A DNA stretch of 64,000 bases from Natronomonas salsuginis (GTDB lineage Archaea; Halobacteriota; Halobacteria; Halobacteriales; Haloarculaceae). The notes below the pieces were generated by a model. That model was not told the origin of the DNA. It ran no database searches and was given only the letters and a program-made list of their open reading frames with translations. The position numbers were made by a program, and so were the translations under genes. This document shows, one piece after another, positions 51,139 through 61,606 of this stretch (position 1 is its first letter; the number at the start of each line of letters is the position of its first letter). The stretch is from assembly GCF_005239135.1 (NCBI RefSeq), contig NZ_QKNX01000001.1, positions 248,001 to 312,000 on the forward strand. The letters run 5' to 3'.

Positions 51139-52881
51139 ATGAGCGGGGAACAGGCGCAATCACCACCCGAAACAGAAACCGACACGACTCCCAAAGAGAT
51201 AGAGACGGGAGCCGACGCGGTCGTTCGCTCCCTCGAAAACGCGGGCGTCGAACACGTCTTCGGCGTCCAGGGCGGCGCGATCATGCCCGTCTACGATGCC
51301 CTGTACCACTCAGAGATGGCGCACATCACGATGGCCCACGAGCAGGGAGCGGCCCACGCCGCGGACGCGTACGGCACGGTCACCGGTGATCCGGGCGTCT
51401 GCATGGCGACGTCCGGTCCGGGCGCGACGAACCTCGTGACGGGGATCGCCGACGCGAACATGGACTCCGACCCGCTCGTCGCGTTGACCGGACAGGTGCC
51501 GACGGAGTTCGTCGGAAACGACGCCTTCCAGGAGACGGACACGGTCGGCGTCACGAGTCCGGTGACGAAAGCGAACTTCTTCGCCGACGATCCGACCTCC
51601 GTCGGTGGCGACGTCGGCACGGCGTTCGCGCTGGCAAATCGCGGGCGGCAGGGACCGACGCTCGTCGATCTCCCGAAGGACGTGACCAACGGCGAGACGA
51701 CGGACGATCCGGGTGCCCCGGAGTTACCCGACACGTACGCCCCACCGGAGAAAGCCGATTCGGATGCGGTTTCGGAGGCGGCCACGGCGCTCGCACGCGC
51801 GGAGAAGCCAGTCATCCTCGCGGGCGGCGGCGTGATCAAGGCCGAAGCCAGCGACGAACTGCGCGCCTTCGCCACGGAGCACGAGATTCCGGTCATCACG
51901 ACGATGCCCGGGACCGGTTCGTTCCCCGAGGACCACGAGCTCTCACTCGAGATCGCCGGCATGCACGGCACCGGATACGCCAACATGGCGATCACGGTGA
52001 CCGACTGCATGCTCGCTGTCGGGACGCGCTTTGACGACCGCCTCACGGGCGGCGTCGAGACGTTCGCCCCCGACGCCGAGATTATCCACGTCGATATCGA
52101 CGCCGCGGAGATCTCGAAGAACATCGAGGCCGATCACCCGCTCGTCGGCGATGCGAAGGTCGTGTTGGACCAGCTGGCCGATTCGATGGTCGGTTCGCCC
52201 GCGACGGAGTCGTGGGTCGAGCAGTGCCAGACGTGGAAATCGGAGTACCCGATGGATTACGCGGCCCCCGACGACGAGCCGGTCAAACCGCAGTACATCG
52301 TCGAGCGGTTCGACGAGCTGACCGACGACGACACGATCGTCACGACAGGCGTCGGTCAACACCAGATGTGGGCCTGGCAGTACTGGACGTGGACGAAGCC
52401 CCGAACGTGGGTCACTTCCCATGGGCTCGGGACGATGGGCTATGGGTTGCCCGCGGCGATCGGTGCGAAGCTCGCAGCGCCCGAGCAGGACGTCGTCTGT
52501 TTCGACGGCGACGGCTCGTTCCTCATGACGTGTCAGGAACTGTCCGTCGCGGTCCGAGAGAACCTCGACATCACGGTCGTCGTACTCAACAACAGCGCGA
52601 TCGGGATGGTCCGCCAGTGGCAGGACGCCTTCTTCGGCGAGCGCCACATGGCCTCGGAGTACCCGTGGATCCCGGATTTCGACACGCTTGCCGAGGCGTT
52701 CGGCGCGCGCGGCTTCCGGATCGACACCTACGACGAGGTCGAGGAGGTCATCGAAGCGGCGCTTGGCTACGACGGGCCGAGCGTCATCGACGTCCACATC
52801 GATCCCGGAGAGAACGTCTATCCGATGGTCCCGAGCGGCGGGGACAACGGACTGTTCGCCCTCACGGAGGGACAGCTATGA
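51139..52881 (+). CDS. ilvB: Acetolactate synthase large subunit
   Basis: ThDP-, FAD- and Mg-dependent enzyme making acetolactate or acetohydroxybutyrate, first common step of Val, Leu and Ile synthesis. The 580-aa protein has the catalytic Glu in HEQGAAHAADAYG (about residue 68), the ThDP/Mg motif GDGSFLMTCQELSVAVREN, and the FAD-linked GTRFDDRLTGG region. About 20 extra N-terminal residues are acidic. The ATG at 51139 is 112 nt after the leader ORF. Its stop overlaps ilvN (ATGA). Confidence 0.96.
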   Translation: MSGEQAQSPPETETDTTPKEIETGADAVVRSLENAGVEHVFGVQGGAIMPVYDALYHSEMAHITMAHEQGAAHAADAYGTVTGDPGVCMATSGPGATNLVTGIADANMDSDPLVALTGQVPTEFVGNDAFQETDTVGVTSPVTKANFFADDPTSVGGDVGTAFALANRGRQGPTLVDLPKDVTNGETTDDPGAPELPDTYAPPEKADSDAVSEAATALARAEKPVILAGGGVIKAEASDELRAFATEHEIPVITTMPGTGSFPEDHELSLEIAGMHGTGYANMAITVTDCMLAVGTRFDDRLTGGVETFAPDAEIIHVDIDAAEISKNIEADHPLVGDAKVVLDQLADSMVGSPATESWVEQCQTWKSEYPMDYAAPDDEPVKPQYIVERFDELTDDDTIVTTGVGQHQMWAWQYWTWTKPRTWVTSHGLGTMGYGLPAAIGAKLAAPEQDVVCFDGDGSFLMTCQELSVAVRENLDITVVVLNNSAIGMVRQWQDAFFGERHMASEYPWIPDFDTLAEAFGARGFRIDTYDEVEEVIEAALGYDGPSVIDVHIDPGENVYPMVPSGGDNGLFALTEGQL

Positions 52882-53510
52882 GCCGTCGACAGAACGTCCA
52901 CCGGACCGGCCTCGAAGGGCCACCACCGGAGGAGCGACTTCGCCCCGTCGGCCGGCGGAACTCACAGGGAATCCGAATCGATCCGGAGATCGAAGCCGAA
53001 CACGAACCGCGACGTACGACGATCTCCGCGTACGTGAATAACGAGCCCGGCGTGCTCGCGCGGGTGTCCGGGCTGTTCCACCGCCGACAGTTTAACATCG
53101 AGTCGCTGACCGTGGGCCCGACGCAGAACGAGGGGTACTCGCGGATCACGCTCGTGGTCGAGGAACCCGATCCGGGGATCGATCAGATCAAAAAGCAATT
53201 GAGCAAGATCGTCCCGGTCGTTCACGTTCGGGAGTTGGATTCGAATCCGGTCGCCTCCGAACTGGTGTTGCTCAAAGTCGACGGCGACGAGCCGGACAAA
53301 GTGCAGGCCATCACGGAGATGTACGACGGACAAACGCTCGACGCGGGACCCCGAACGATCACCGTTCAGATCACCGGCGAAGAGGGCAAGATCGACGACG
53401 CGATCGATGCGTACAAGCAGTTCGGCATTCGCGAAATCGCACGGACGGGACAGGCTGCGCTGGCGCGCGGCGAAGAGGAGACGGCGAGAGTCGACGAGAG
53501 ACACACATAA
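52878..53510 (+). CDS. ilvN: Acetolactate synthase small (regulatory) subunit
   Basis: 210 aa. An unusual 45-residue N-terminal extension precedes the ACT domain ([20 protein letters not shown], then [20 protein letters not shown]), which binds valine for feedback inhibition. A C-terminal ALS_ss domain follows. The long open frame upstream overlaps ilvB; the ATG at 52878 with 4-nt overlap is the real start. Confidence 0.93.
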   Translation: MSRRQNVHRTGLEGPPPEERLRPVGRRNSQGIRIDPEIEAEHEPRRTTISAYVNNEPGVLARVSGLFHRRQFNIESLTVGPTQNEGYSRITLVVEEPDPGIDQIKKQLSKIVPVVHVRELDSNPVASELVLLKVDGDEPDKVQAITEMYDGQTLDAGPRTITVQITGEEGKIDDAIDAYKQFGIREIARTGQAALARGEEETARVDERHT

Positions 53511-53515
53511 CACAC

Positions 53516-54514
53516 ATGGACGAAGACACACAGATTTACTACGACGGCGACGCGGACAGCACAGTACTCGACGACAAGACGGTCGCCATCCTCGGCTACG
53601 GGAGCCAGGGGCACGCCCACGCGCAAAACCTCGACGACTCGGGCGTCGACGTGGTCGTCGGCCTTCGGGAGAGTTCGTCCTCCCGAGACGCCGCGAAAGC
53701 GGATGGACTCGACGTGGCGACGCCGCGAAACGCAGCCGAACAGGCCGACATCGTGAGCGTGCTCGTCCCCGACACGGTCCAGCCGGACCTCTACGAGGAG
53801 ATCCGAGACGTGGTCACCGAAGGCGACACGCTGCAGTTCGCTCACGGCTTCAACATCCACTACGGCCAGATCGAGCCCGACGACGGGATCAACGTGACGA
53901 TGGTCGCGCCCAAGTCGCCCGGCCACCTCGTCCGCCGCAACTACGAGAGCGACGAGGGGACGCCCGGACTGCTCGCGATTTACCGCGACGCCACGGGCGA
54001 CGCCCACGATATCGGATTGGCCTACTCGAAGGCGATCGGGTGTACACGGGCCGGCGTTATCGAGACGACGTTCCGCGAGGAGACCGAGTCCGACCTCTTC
54101 GGCGAGCAGGCGGTGCTGTGCGGCGGCGTCACCTCGCTCGTCAAGACCGGCTACGAGACGCTGGTCGACGCCGGGTACAGCCGCGAGATGGCGTACTTCG
54201 AATGTCTCAACGAGCTCAAACTGATCGTCGACCTGATGTACGAGGGCGGCAACATGGAGATGTGGAACTCGGTCTCCGACACCGCCGAGTACGGCGGCCT
54301 GACCCGCGGCGATCGGATCGTCGACGACCACGCCAGAGAGAAGATGGAGGAGATCCTCGAGGAGGTCCAAAACGGGACCTTCGCGCGCGAGTGGATCACC
54401 GAGAACCAGGCCGGCCGACCGAGCTACAAACAGCGCCGAGAGGCCGAGAAAAACCACGACATCGAGGACGTCGGGGAAGACCTGCGCGCGCTGTTCGCGT
54501 GGGGCGGAGAGTAA
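53516..54514 (+). CDS. ilvC: Ketol-acid reductoisomerase
   Basis: Isomerises and reduces acetolactate with NADPH. The 332-aa class I enzyme has the Rossmann loop [13 protein letters not shown] (about 27-39), then [12 protein letters not shown] and the Mg ligands in [12 protein letters not shown] and the later Glu in [18 protein letters not shown]. Five bases separate it from ilvN. Confidence 0.96.
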   Translation: MDEDTQIYYDGDADSTVLDDKTVAILGYGSQGHAHAQNLDDSGVDVVVGLRESSSSRDAAKADGLDVATPRNAAEQADIVSVLVPDTVQPDLYEEIRDVVTEGDTLQFAHGFNIHYGQIEPDDGINVTMVAPKSPGHLVRRNYESDEGTPGLLAIYRDATGDAHDIGLAYSKAIGCTRAGVIETTFREETESDLFGEQAVLCGGVTSLVKTGYETLVDAGYSREMAYFECLNELKLIVDLMYEGGNMEMWNSVSDTAEYGGLTRGDRIVDDHAREKMEEILEEVQNGTFAREWITENQAGRPSYKQRREAEKNHDIEDVGEDLRALFAWGGE

Positions 54515-54521
54515 CCAAGCG

Positions 54522-54746
54522 ATGACAGACGATTCACAGACACTGGAAGAGATCAGCCACACCAACCCGTACACCGGACAGGTGTTCGGGGAGACGCAGA
54601 CGTACGGACGCGGGAAAGTCGTCGCCGCCGACGGCGGTAAGGCCGATTCGAGCGACGAATCCGAGACGCTGGCCGACGTCCCCCACACGACGGCCGAGGG
54701 GACGGACGGGGTACAACGCACGTTCGACCGTGGTGAGTCCGAATGA
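54522..54746 (+). CDS. Small acidic protein inside the ilv-leu operon, two repeats
   Basis: 74 aa, hydrophilic. Two similar halves: [20 protein letters not shown] followed by QTYGRGK, and [20 protein letters not shown] followed by FDRGE. It starts 7 nt after ilvC and overlaps leuC by 4 nt, so it is translated as part of the operon. No known domain. The placement suggests a link to IlvC or the LeuCD isomerase, but nothing in the sequence shows which. Confidence 0.75.
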   Translation: MTDDSQTLEEISHTNPYTGQVFGETQTYGRGKVVAADGGKADSSDESETLADVPHTTAEGTDGVQRTFDRGESE

Positions 54747-56167
54747 GCGAGGGAACGCTGTACGACAAGGTCTGGGAGAACCACAGGGTGACGACGCTCC
54801 CGAACGGACAGGATCAGCTGTTCGTCGGGCTGCACCTCATCCACGAAGTGACGAGCCCGCAGGCCTTCGGCATGCTTCGCGAGCGCGATATCGAGGTCGC
54901 TCGACCCGATCTGACGCACGCGACGGTCGATCACATCGTCCCGACCGACGCCCGAGACCGACCGTTCGCGAACGACGCGGCCGAGGAGATGATGGCCGAG
55001 CTCGAGGAAAACGTCCACGCAGCGGGCATCGATTTCGACGATCCGACGACCGGCAACCAGGGGATCGTCCACGTCATCGGCCCGGAGCAGGGGCTCACCC
55101 AACCGGGCATGACGATCGTCTGCGGTGACAGCCACACGGCGACGCACGGTGCATTCGGCGCGCTGGCGTTCGGGATCGGCACTTCACAGATCCGCGACGT
55201 ATTGGCGACCCAGACCATCGCGATGGACAAAAAGAAGGTCCGAAAAATCGAGGTCACGGGCGAACTCGGCGAGTGCGTCACCGCGAAGGACGTGATCTTG
55301 ACGATCATCCGCCGCCTCGGTACCGACGGCGGCGTCGGATACGTCTACGAGTACGCCGGTGAAGCCATCGAGAACCTCGACATGGAGGGTCGAATGTCGA
55401 TCTGCAACATGTCGATCGAGGGTGGCGCTCGCGCGGGGTACGTCAATCCCGACGAGACGACCTACGAGTGGCTGGCGGAGACAGACGAGTTCGAAGACGA
55501 CCTCGAGCGATTCGAGGAGCTGAAAGCCTACTGGGAGTCGATCGCCTCGGACGCCGACGCCGAGTACGACGATGTGGTGACGATCGACGGCTCGGAGATC
55601 GAGCCGGTCGTCACGTGGGGAACGACGCCCGGGCAGGGTATCGGAATCTCCGAACCGATTCCCGAACCTGATTCCCTGCCGGCCGATAAACAAGAGACAG
55701 CTCGGCGCGCACAGAAACACATGCGAGTGGAACCCGGCGACACGATGGACGGGTACAATATCGACGTCGCCTTCCTCGGCTCGTGTACGAACGCGCGGCT
55801 GCCCGATCTCAGAGCGGCAGCGGAAATCGTCGAGGGGCGGCAGGTCGACGAATCGGTTCGGGCGATGGTCGTTCCGGGGAGCCAGCGAGTCAAAGCGGCT
55901 GCCGAGCGCGAAGGACTCGACGACGTGTTCATCGAGGCCGGGTTCGACTGGCGCGACGCCGGCTGTTCGATGTGTCTCGGCATGAACGACGACCAGCTGG
56001 TCGGCGACGAGGCGTCGGCCTCCTCCTCGAACCGCAACTTCGTCGGACGGCAGGGGTCGAAGGACGGTCGCACCGTCCTGATGAGCCCGGTCATGGTCGC
56101 CGCCGCAGCGATCGAAGGCGAGGTCACGGACGTTCGTGAACTACCGAAGGCGGAGGTGAAAGCATGA
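54743..56167 (+). CDS. leuC: 3-isopropylmalate dehydratase large subunit
   Basis: With LeuD, isomerises 2- to 3-isopropylmalate. The 474-aa aconitase-type protein has the iron-sulfur Cys in [14 protein letters not shown] and in [11 protein letters not shown] (three ligands in all), plus [20 protein letters not shown]. Longer than archaeal homoaconitase-type LeuC and closer to the bacterial form. Overlaps both neighbours by 4 nt. Confidence 0.95.
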   Translation: MSEGTLYDKVWENHRVTTLPNGQDQLFVGLHLIHEVTSPQAFGMLRERDIEVARPDLTHATVDHIVPTDARDRPFANDAAEEMMAELEENVHAAGIDFDDPTTGNQGIVHVIGPEQGLTQPGMTIVCGDSHTATHGAFGALAFGIGTSQIRDVLATQTIAMDKKKVRKIEVTGELGECVTAKDVILTIIRRLGTDGGVGYVYEYAGEAIENLDMEGRMSICNMSIEGGARAGYVNPDETTYEWLAETDEFEDDLERFEELKAYWESIASDADAEYDDVVTIDGSEIEPVVTWGTTPGQGIGISEPIPEPDSLPADKQETARRAQKHMRVEPGDTMDGYNIDVAFLGSCTNARLPDLRAAAEIVEGRQVDESVRAMVVPGSQRVKAAAEREGLDDVFIEAGFDWRDAGCSMCLGMNDDQLVGDEASASSSNRNFVGRQGSKDGRTVLMSPVMVAAAAIEGEVTDVRELPKAEVKA

Positions 56168-56802
56168 CGAGTGACGAGATCCCGAGCGTCGAGTACGTCG
56201 AGGGAAGCGGTATTCCGGTCCGCGGCAACGACATCGACACGGATCAGATCATCCCCGCCCGGTTCATGAAGGTCGTCACCTTCGACGGTCTCGGGGAGTT
56301 CGCCTTCTTCGATCAGCGATTCGACCACGACGACAACCAGAAGGAGCACCCGTTCAACGATGACAAGTACCAGGACGCGAACGTCTTGGTCGTCAACGCC
56401 AACTTCGGCTGTGGCTCCTCGCGCGAGCACGCCCCGCAGGCGCTCGTTCGGTGGGGCATCGATGCGATCATCGGCGAGTCGTTTGCGGAGATCTTCGCGG
56501 GCAACTGCCTCGCGCTCGGCGTTCCGACGGTCACGGCCGACAGCGAAACCATCGAAGCGCTCCAGGAGTGGATCGAAGCGAATCCGGACGGGACCATCGA
56601 GGTCGACGTTGCGGACGAGACTGTCACCTACGGTGGGAAGACGATCGACGTAACGGTCAACGAGGCACAGCGAAAAGCCCTCGTCGACGGGATCTGGGAT
56701 ACGACGGCGCTGATGAAATCTAACACGGAGGCCATCGAGAAGACCGCGGCGTCGTTGCCGTACGTCGGCAGCGAGGTGAACAAAGAGGCCGCCGATGACT
56801 GA
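56164..56802 (+). CDS. leuD: 3-isopropylmalate dehydratase small subunit
   Basis: 212-aa swivelling domain partner of LeuC. Signs are [15 protein letters not shown] (about 21-35) and [20 protein letters not shown] (about 80-99), which bind substrate. Start overlaps leuC and stop overlaps leuB. Confidence 0.95.
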   Translation: MTSDEIPSVEYVEGSGIPVRGNDIDTDQIIPARFMKVVTFDGLGEFAFFDQRFDHDDNQKEHPFNDDKYQDANVLVVNANFGCGSSREHAPQALVRWGIDAIIGESFAEIFAGNCLALGVPTVTADSETIEALQEWIEANPDGTIEVDVADETVTYGGKTIDVTVNEAQRKALVDGIWDTTALMKSNTEAIEKTAASLPYVGSEVNKEAADD

Positions 56803-57775
56803 GCTGATAGCCGTCATCCCCGGTGACGGGATCGGCCAGGAAGTGGTCCCGGCCGCCGTTGAGGTGCTCGAAGCGCTCGACGTCGAGTTCGAGTTCGTCG
56901 AGGGCGACGCGGGCGATGCGGTCCTCGAAGCTCGTGGTGAGGCGCTTCCGGAGGAGACCTACGAACTCGCGGCCAACGCCGATGCGACGCTGTTTGGCGC
57001 GGCGGGCGAGACCGCGGCGGACGTCATTTTGCCGCTACGCGAGGCGGTCGATTCCTTCGCGAACGTCCGGCCGGCCCGGGCGTACCCCGGAGTCGACTCG
57101 CTTCGTCCGGAGACGGATCTCGTCTTCATCCGGGAGAACACCGAGGGCGTCTACAGCGGCATCGAGAGCGAGATCGCAGAGGGCGTGACGACGCTGACTC
57201 GCGTCATCACCGACGACGCGTCGCGCAAGATCGCCAGGTACGGCTTCGAATACGCCGATTCGAACGGCTTCGACGACGTGACGGTCGCGCACAAGGCCAA
57301 CGTGATGCGAATGACGGACGGTCAGTTTCTCGAGAGTGCGGTCGCCGTCGCCGAGGAGGAGGGATACGAGTACGACGACGCGCTCATGGACGCGCTCGCG
57401 ATGCACCTCCTCCTCCGGCCGGAGGAGTACGGCGTCGTGATCTGTCCGAACCTCGCCGGGGACGTGCTTTCGGATCTCGCGGCCGGACTCGTTGGCGGCC
57501 TCGGCTTGCTTCCGAGCGCCAACGTCGGCGAGGAGAACGCGCTGTTCGAGCCGGTTCACGGTTCGGCACCCGACATCGCCGGACAGGGGATCGCGAACCC
57601 CGCGGCGACGGTGCTTTCGGCGGCGATGCTGCTCGATCATCTCGGCTACGGTGAAGACGCCGATCGGGTCACCGCGGCGGTCGAAGGCGTCCTATCCGAC
57701 GGTCCGCGGACGCCTGACCTCGGTGGCGACGCCTCGACGACGGACGTGACGGCGGCGATCGTCGATCAGCTGTAG
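56795..57775 (+). CDS. leuB: 3-isopropylmalate dehydrogenase
   Basis: NAD-dependent oxidative decarboxylase, last Leu-specific step before transamination. The 326-aa protein has [13 protein letters not shown] at the start, [13 protein letters not shown] (about 110), the catalytic Lys in [14 protein letters not shown] and the NAD loop [14 protein letters not shown] (about 250). Isocitrate/homoisocitrate relatives are less likely given the context. Last gene of the operon. Confidence 0.94.
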   Translation: MTELIAVIPGDGIGQEVVPAAVEVLEALDVEFEFVEGDAGDAVLEARGEALPEETYELAANADATLFGAAGETAADVILPLREAVDSFANVRPARAYPGVDSLRPETDLVFIRENTEGVYSGIESEIAEGVTTLTRVITDDASRKIARYGFEYADSNGFDDVTVAHKANVMRMTDGQFLESAVAVAEEEGYEYDDALMDALAMHLLLRPEEYGVVICPNLAGDVLSDLAAGLVGGLGLLPSANVGEENALFEPVHGSAPDIAGQGIANPAATVLSAAMLLDHLGYGEDADRVTAAVEGVLSDGPRTPDLGGDASTTDVTAAIVDQL

Positions 57776-57785
57776 ACGTTCGAAG

Positions 57786-57795
57786 ACGTTTTTGA
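57786..57795 (+). terminator. T tract ending the ilv-leu operon
   Basis: A run of five T (57789-57793) lies about 15 nt after the leuB stop, between convergent genes. Confidence 0.45.
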
Positions 57796-57805
57796 TCTGA
57801 TCTTA

Positions 57806-58252
57806 CTAGTCGTCAGCTGCAGCAGCTCTAACCTCGTCCCAGCGACCCTGCGATTCGAGGTGTGCCTGGAGTTCGGCCGCATACTCGGAGACGAGTCGCT
57901 TCGCGGTCTCTAACCGGTCCTCGTCGACGCCGCCGGAGCCGCCGTTGCCGTCGAGTCCGAGCATGTCTCGGATCGATCCGAGTATGCCATCGGAGCCGGA
58001 TTCGGATTCCGGCGCTCCCATCGGGGTCATGTTCGCGACCTTCTCGATTTCGGGCATCATCCCACGGAGTTCATCCGTTCTGGCGACGATCTCCGCCGCG
58101 TCCTCGTCCTCCGGGTTCTCGATTTCGAACGTCGTCGCGGTCATGATGAGCCCCCACTCCTGACGGGTAAAGGGTGAACTCTCGATCCGCGATGCGAACT
58201 CGCCGTCGACGGTCATCCGATCGCCGACGACCATGTCCTGCCAATCGGTCAT
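57806..58252 (-). CDS. Conserved haloarchaeal protein (DUF5799-like)
   Basis: 148 aa. The opening MTDWQDMVVGDRMTVDGEF and SPFTRQEWGLIMTATTFEIE match a haloarchaeal family I remember as DUF5799. The middle is low-complexity (Gly/Ser/Asp), the end helical. Role unknown. Convergent with leuB. Confidence 0.7.
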   Translation of the reverse strand: MTDWQDMVVGDRMTVDGEFASRIESSPFTRQEWGLIMTATTFEIENPEDEDAAEIVARTDELRGMMPEIEKVANMTPMGAPESESGSDGILGSIRDMLGLDGNGGSGGVDEDRLETAKRLVSEYAAELQAHLESQGRWDEVRAAAADD

Positions 58253-58475
58253 ACGACGGCGTAGTTCCCCCGTGGTCTTATAGTCGGGCGCTCTGGAGCG
58301 AGCTACCGGAGCGAATCGTGGGCGAACAGGTGGCGCGGAGACTGTCCGACGGCCACGCTAGGTCGAATGTCGGACAGCCGCTGAGTCGGGCATACCGGAT
58401 CTGGCCGCGTTTTGGTATAAAAATGGTCGTTCACGGAGTACCCGATCGCGAGGGGCGACCGTGCGTTGTCGGGGC

Positions 58476-58874
58476 TCAGAACGCGTCCGGTGTGAGTTCT
58501 ATTTCGGCGTGAAGCGACTCCTTCACCGCGTCGTGGATGTGACAGATCTCCTCGCCGAGTTCGATCACGTCGTCGACCTCCTCGTCCGTGAGATCCGCCT
58601 CGACGTAGATGTGGAACCGAATGCCGGTGAGGTCGTCGCTGTCGTTGAGATCCGCCTCCGCGGACGTCTCGATCTTCCCGAGGTCGATGTCGAGCCGTCG
58701 GTTCGCCCCCGCTCTGCAGGCGAACGAGAAACAGGAGGCGTAGTCGGCGACCAACACTTCGTTCGGGGTCGGCCCGTCTCCCCCGGTGGCGTCGATGCTG
58801 AGCTCGAATTCGCCGGCTCGGCTCAGTGCGTGATACTTCTCTTCGTTGACGGTGGTCGTCTCGATATCGGCCAT
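58476..58874 (-). CDS. OsmC-family protein
   Basis: 132 aa. OsmC/Ohr fold with a Cys in VADYASCFSFACRAG and another in ELGEEICHIHDAV; the pair is placed like the peroxidatic and resolving Cys of hydroperoxide reductases, though spacing is not canonical. Probably removes organic peroxides. Starts at the ATG at 58872-58874. Confidence 0.85.
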   Translation of the reverse strand: MADIETTTVNEEKYHALSRAGEFELSIDATGGDGPTPNEVLVADYASCFSFACRAGANRRLDIDLGKIETSAEADLNDSDDLTGIRFHIYVEADLTDEEVDDVIELGEEICHIHDAVKESLHAEIELTPDAF

Positions 58875-58965
58875 AGCAACCGTCTATGCTCGGCGAACAC
58901 ATAAAAAGATACGCCGGATCGACGCGATCGACGCGCGACGCCAACGGGACGCGTTGCTCGTCCGA

Positions 58966-59691
58966 CTACTCGAGCGTGAACGATTCGTCGCCGTCGAGAA
59001 TAACGGGCTCCGCCTTGGCACCGGCAGCTTTCAGTTCCCGCTCGAAGTCTTCGGTGTCGATCTCGATGGGCGGGAACGTATCGTAGTGCATCGGCGCGGC
59101 GTAATCGGCACTCACCCAGTCCGCCGCAATCGCGGCCTGCGCCGGGCCCATGGTGAAGTGATCGCCGGCGGGAAACGCGGCGAAGTCGGGTTCGAGGAAC
59201 GGGCCGATGACTTCGCGCATCTCGACCATGAGACTAGTGTCGCCAGCGTGATAGAACGCCGTGCTATCGGGGTCGGACTCCTGTGTTGGCTTTTTATCGG
59301 AGATGACGAATCCGGCCGGCATCCCGGCGGAGCTTTCGTAATCCGTTTCGATGCCGTTCGAGTGGTCGGCTCGAACCATCGTGACCCACGCGTCGCCGCA
59401 TTCGACGGTTCCACCGAGATTCATCCCCATACCGCCGACGGCGTCCTCGAAGCCGAAGTTGTCGGTCGCATAGCTGACGAGTTCGGGCGTGGCGACGAGC
59501 GTCGCGTCGCTGAAGGCGTCCGCGTCCGCGATGTGGTCCGCGTGGCCGTGCGTCAAGAGGACGTAGTCGGGCTCGTCCACGTCGTCCGGATCCAGCTCCG
59601 TCTTCGGGTTGTCGAAGAACGGATCGATGAGTAGATCGGTGCCATCGACGCTGACGTACCACGTTGAGTGGCCGTGCCAAGTGAGTTCCAT
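58966..59691 (-). CDS. UPF0173-type metal-dependent hydrolase (MBL fold)
   Basis: 241 aa. Short N-terminus [11 protein letters not shown], zinc motif [13 protein letters not shown] (about residues 45-57), ADHSNG (about 108), and later HAGDTSL and [11 protein letters not shown]. This set is that of the UPF0173 hydrolases, whose substrates are unknown. The ATG at 59689-59691 is chosen because family members begin this way; the longer frame is not used. Confidence 0.9.
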   Translation of the reverse strand: MELTWHGHSTWYVSVDGTDLLIDPFFDNPKTELDPDDVDEPDYVLLTHGHADHIADADAFSDATLVATPELVSYATDNFGFEDAVGGMGMNLGGTVECGDAWVTMVRADHSNGIETDYESSAGMPAGFVISDKKPTQESDPDSTAFYHAGDTSLMVEMREVIGPFLEPDFAAFPAGDHFTMGPAQAAIAADWVSADYAAPMHYDTFPPIEIDTEDFERELKAAGAKAEPVILDGDESFTLE

Positions 59692-59793
59692 CACGGACCG
59701 AACTACTCCACACATCGCCTTAATAGTAGGTGCCGGGCCGTACATCGGGGCGTAACCGTCGGAGTTAGAACCGACGACCACGAGAGGGCGCGT

Positions 59794-60231
59794 ATGGAAA
59801 TACGACGGGTCGACAGCGACGCCGAACTCGAGGACGCGCTCTCGGTGCGTCGAACAGTGTTTATAAACGAACAGGGAGTTCCCGAGCACAGAGAACTCGA
59901 CGGGATGGACGCAGAAGCGACGCACTTCGTCGCGTACGACGACGACGAGCCGATCGGGACCGCGCGTCTCCGTCGGTACGATGGGGATGACCGTTCGACC
60001 GCCAAAATCGAGCGGGTCGCCGTCATCGAGGCGCGTCGCGCGGAGGGTATTGGTCGCGATCTGATGTGCGCCGTCGAGCGCGCCGCGCGCGAGATCGGAT
60101 ACGAGAAGCTCGTGTTACACGCACAGGTCCCGGTCGTCTCATTTTACACGGAACTCGGGTACAAAACGGTTGGCGAGGAGTTCGAGGACGCCGGCATCCC
60201 GCATCGAGAGATGACGAAGGTGCTTCGGTGA
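59794..60231 (+). CDS. GNAT-family N-acetyltransferase (ElaA/YjdJ-like)
   Basis: 145 aa. [20 protein letters not shown] (about 18-37) is typical of the ElaA-like group. The acetyl-CoA loop is [16 protein letters not shown] (about 80-95), followed by [17 protein letters not shown]. Substrate unknown. The ATG at 59794 fits family length. Confidence 0.87.
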   Translation: MEIRRVDSDAELEDALSVRRTVFINEQGVPEHRELDGMDAEATHFVAYDDDEPIGTARLRRYDGDDRSTAKIERVAVIEARRAEGIGRDLMCAVERAAREIGYEKLVLHAQVPVVSFYTELGYKTVGEEFEDAGIPHREMTKVLR

Positions 60232-60282
60232 CTGGTCGAGTCGCCCGGGAGTACTTATAGTGCGCCGTCCGTCGACCCGGGT

Positions 60283-61047
60283 ATGCGACAGATTCGTTTC
60301 CGAGATCCGGACGGCGACGTTCGATACGGTGAGCTGATAGACGACGGGACGATCCGTGCCGATCCGATCCGGACAGGTCGCGTCACGGACGCGGTCGAGA
60401 CGTTCGAGATGGAGTCGATCGAGGTTCTCCCACCGTGTGATCCCTCCAAGATCGTCTGTGTCGGGCGGAACTACGCCGATCACGCCGAAGAGATGGGCAA
60501 CGAGATCCCCGACCGGCCGCTGTTGTTCCTCAAATCACCGAACGCGGTCGCGAGCCACGGGTCGACGGTCGAACTCCTCACGGGCATCGAAACGCTCGAC
60601 CACGAGGCCGAACTCGGCGTCGTCATCGCCGAGCGCTGTCGGCACGTCTCAGCCGACGACGCCGACGGCGTCATCGCCGGATACACCTGCGTCAACGATA
60701 TCTCGAACCGCGACGACCAGCGGCGCGAGACGAACTGGGTCAGGGGAAAATCGTTCGACGACTCGGCACCGATCGGTCCAGTCATCGCCGCCCCCGAAAA
60801 CGTGCCGGACGACGCGTCGGTCCGTTGTCGCGTCAACGGCGAACTCAGACAGGACGGCTCGCGTGACCAGTTCATCTTCTCGGTCCCGGAACTGATCGAG
60901 GAGATCACGGCGTACATGACCCTCGAAGCCGGCGACGTCATCTCGACGGGGACGCCCGAGGGCGTCGGTCCGCTCGCGGACGGCGACACAGTCGAGATCG
61001 AGGTCGAGGGCGTCGGGACGCTCGAAAATCAGGTTCGAATTCCCTGA
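60283..61047 (+). CDS. Fumarylacetoacetate hydrolase-family protein
   Basis: 254 aa with the FAH fold: VCVGRNYADHAEEMGNEIPD (about 45-64), acidic metal ligands in HEAELGVVIAER and TCVNDISNRDDQRR, and the end VISTGTPEGVGPLADGD. Members are acylpyruvases, oxaloacetate decarboxylases or hydratase-isomerases in catabolism; context does not decide. Confidence 0.88.
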   Translation: MRQIRFRDPDGDVRYGELIDDGTIRADPIRTGRVTDAVETFEMESIEVLPPCDPSKIVCVGRNYADHAEEMGNEIPDRPLLFLKSPNAVASHGSTVELLTGIETLDHEAELGVVIAERCRHVSADDADGVIAGYTCVNDISNRDDQRRETNWVRGKSFDDSAPIGPVIAAPENVPDDASVRCRVNGELRQDGSRDQFIFSVPELIEEITAYMTLEAGDVISTGTPEGVGPLADGDTVEIEVEGVGTLENQVRIP

Positions 61048-61060
61048 GCATCTCAGGCCG

Positions 61061-61519
61061 CTAGAAGAGCGGAGCGGGACTACCGAGCAGTCCGGCCACG
61101 ACGAGGAGTCCGACGGCAAAGAGGGCGGCGAGACGGTAGAACGGTCTGGCGTTTCGCGCCGGCTCGCGGATCTTCTTTTCGGCAACGCCGCGGTTCGCCT
61201 TGGCGCTCCCGATCTCGACGAGCGCAGCGAGACCGAGCCACAGCGCCAGCATCGTCAACACGAGGTAGCCGCTCGGCGTGCCGGTCAGCGTCTCCGCCGA
61301 GTACAGGGTGCCGGCGAGATGCCCGCCAGTGACGAACGACAGGAGTGCGCTGATCCGCGTGACCCACTGGAGCTTCGAGACGACCCCACCGAACGCCTCG
61401 GGGGAGAGCTCACCGTCGATCGCGAGCGGAAGCACTGCCGCGGCGACGAACAGAACCGATCCAGCCCACAGCGCCGCGAAGGCGGTGTGGACGGTGTACA
61501 TCGCAGTATCTACAACCAT
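61061..61519 (-). CDS. Four-helix membrane protein, CopD-like
   Basis: 152 aa with four membrane helices (MYTVHTAFAALWAGSVLFVA, ISALLSFVTGGHLAGTLY, GYLVLTMLALWLGLAALVEI and LAALFAVGLLVVAGLLG) and His in helix 1 and 2. The pattern resembles CopD-type or DUF2269-like proteins. Function unknown. Confidence 0.72.
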   Translation of the reverse strand: MVVDTAMYTVHTAFAALWAGSVLFVAAAVLPLAIDGELSPEAFGGVVSKLQWVTRISALLSFVTGGHLAGTLYSAETLTGTPSGYLVLTMLALWLGLAALVEIGSAKANRGVAEKKIREPARNARPFYRLAALFAVGLLVVAGLLGSPAPLF

Positions 61520-61576
61520 ACGAGGTCCGCGTCCGGGACCATCTTATAAGCCATCGTCTCGGAACCGCCCCGCGGC

Positions 61577-61586
61577 GCTTTTATGC
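61577..61586 (+). promoter_or_regulatory. TATA box of yqeC
   Basis: gcttttatgc lies 21-30 nt before the ATG at 61607, favouring that start over the one at 61583, which falls inside the box. Confidence 0.5.
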
Positions 61587-61606
61587 GACGGTTCGCATCG
61601 TTCGGT

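Noticed and set aside
53366-55147. 593-codon open frame on the minus strand across ilvC and leuC
   Set aside because: Antisense to well-defined ilvN, ilvC, leuC; no motif of its own.
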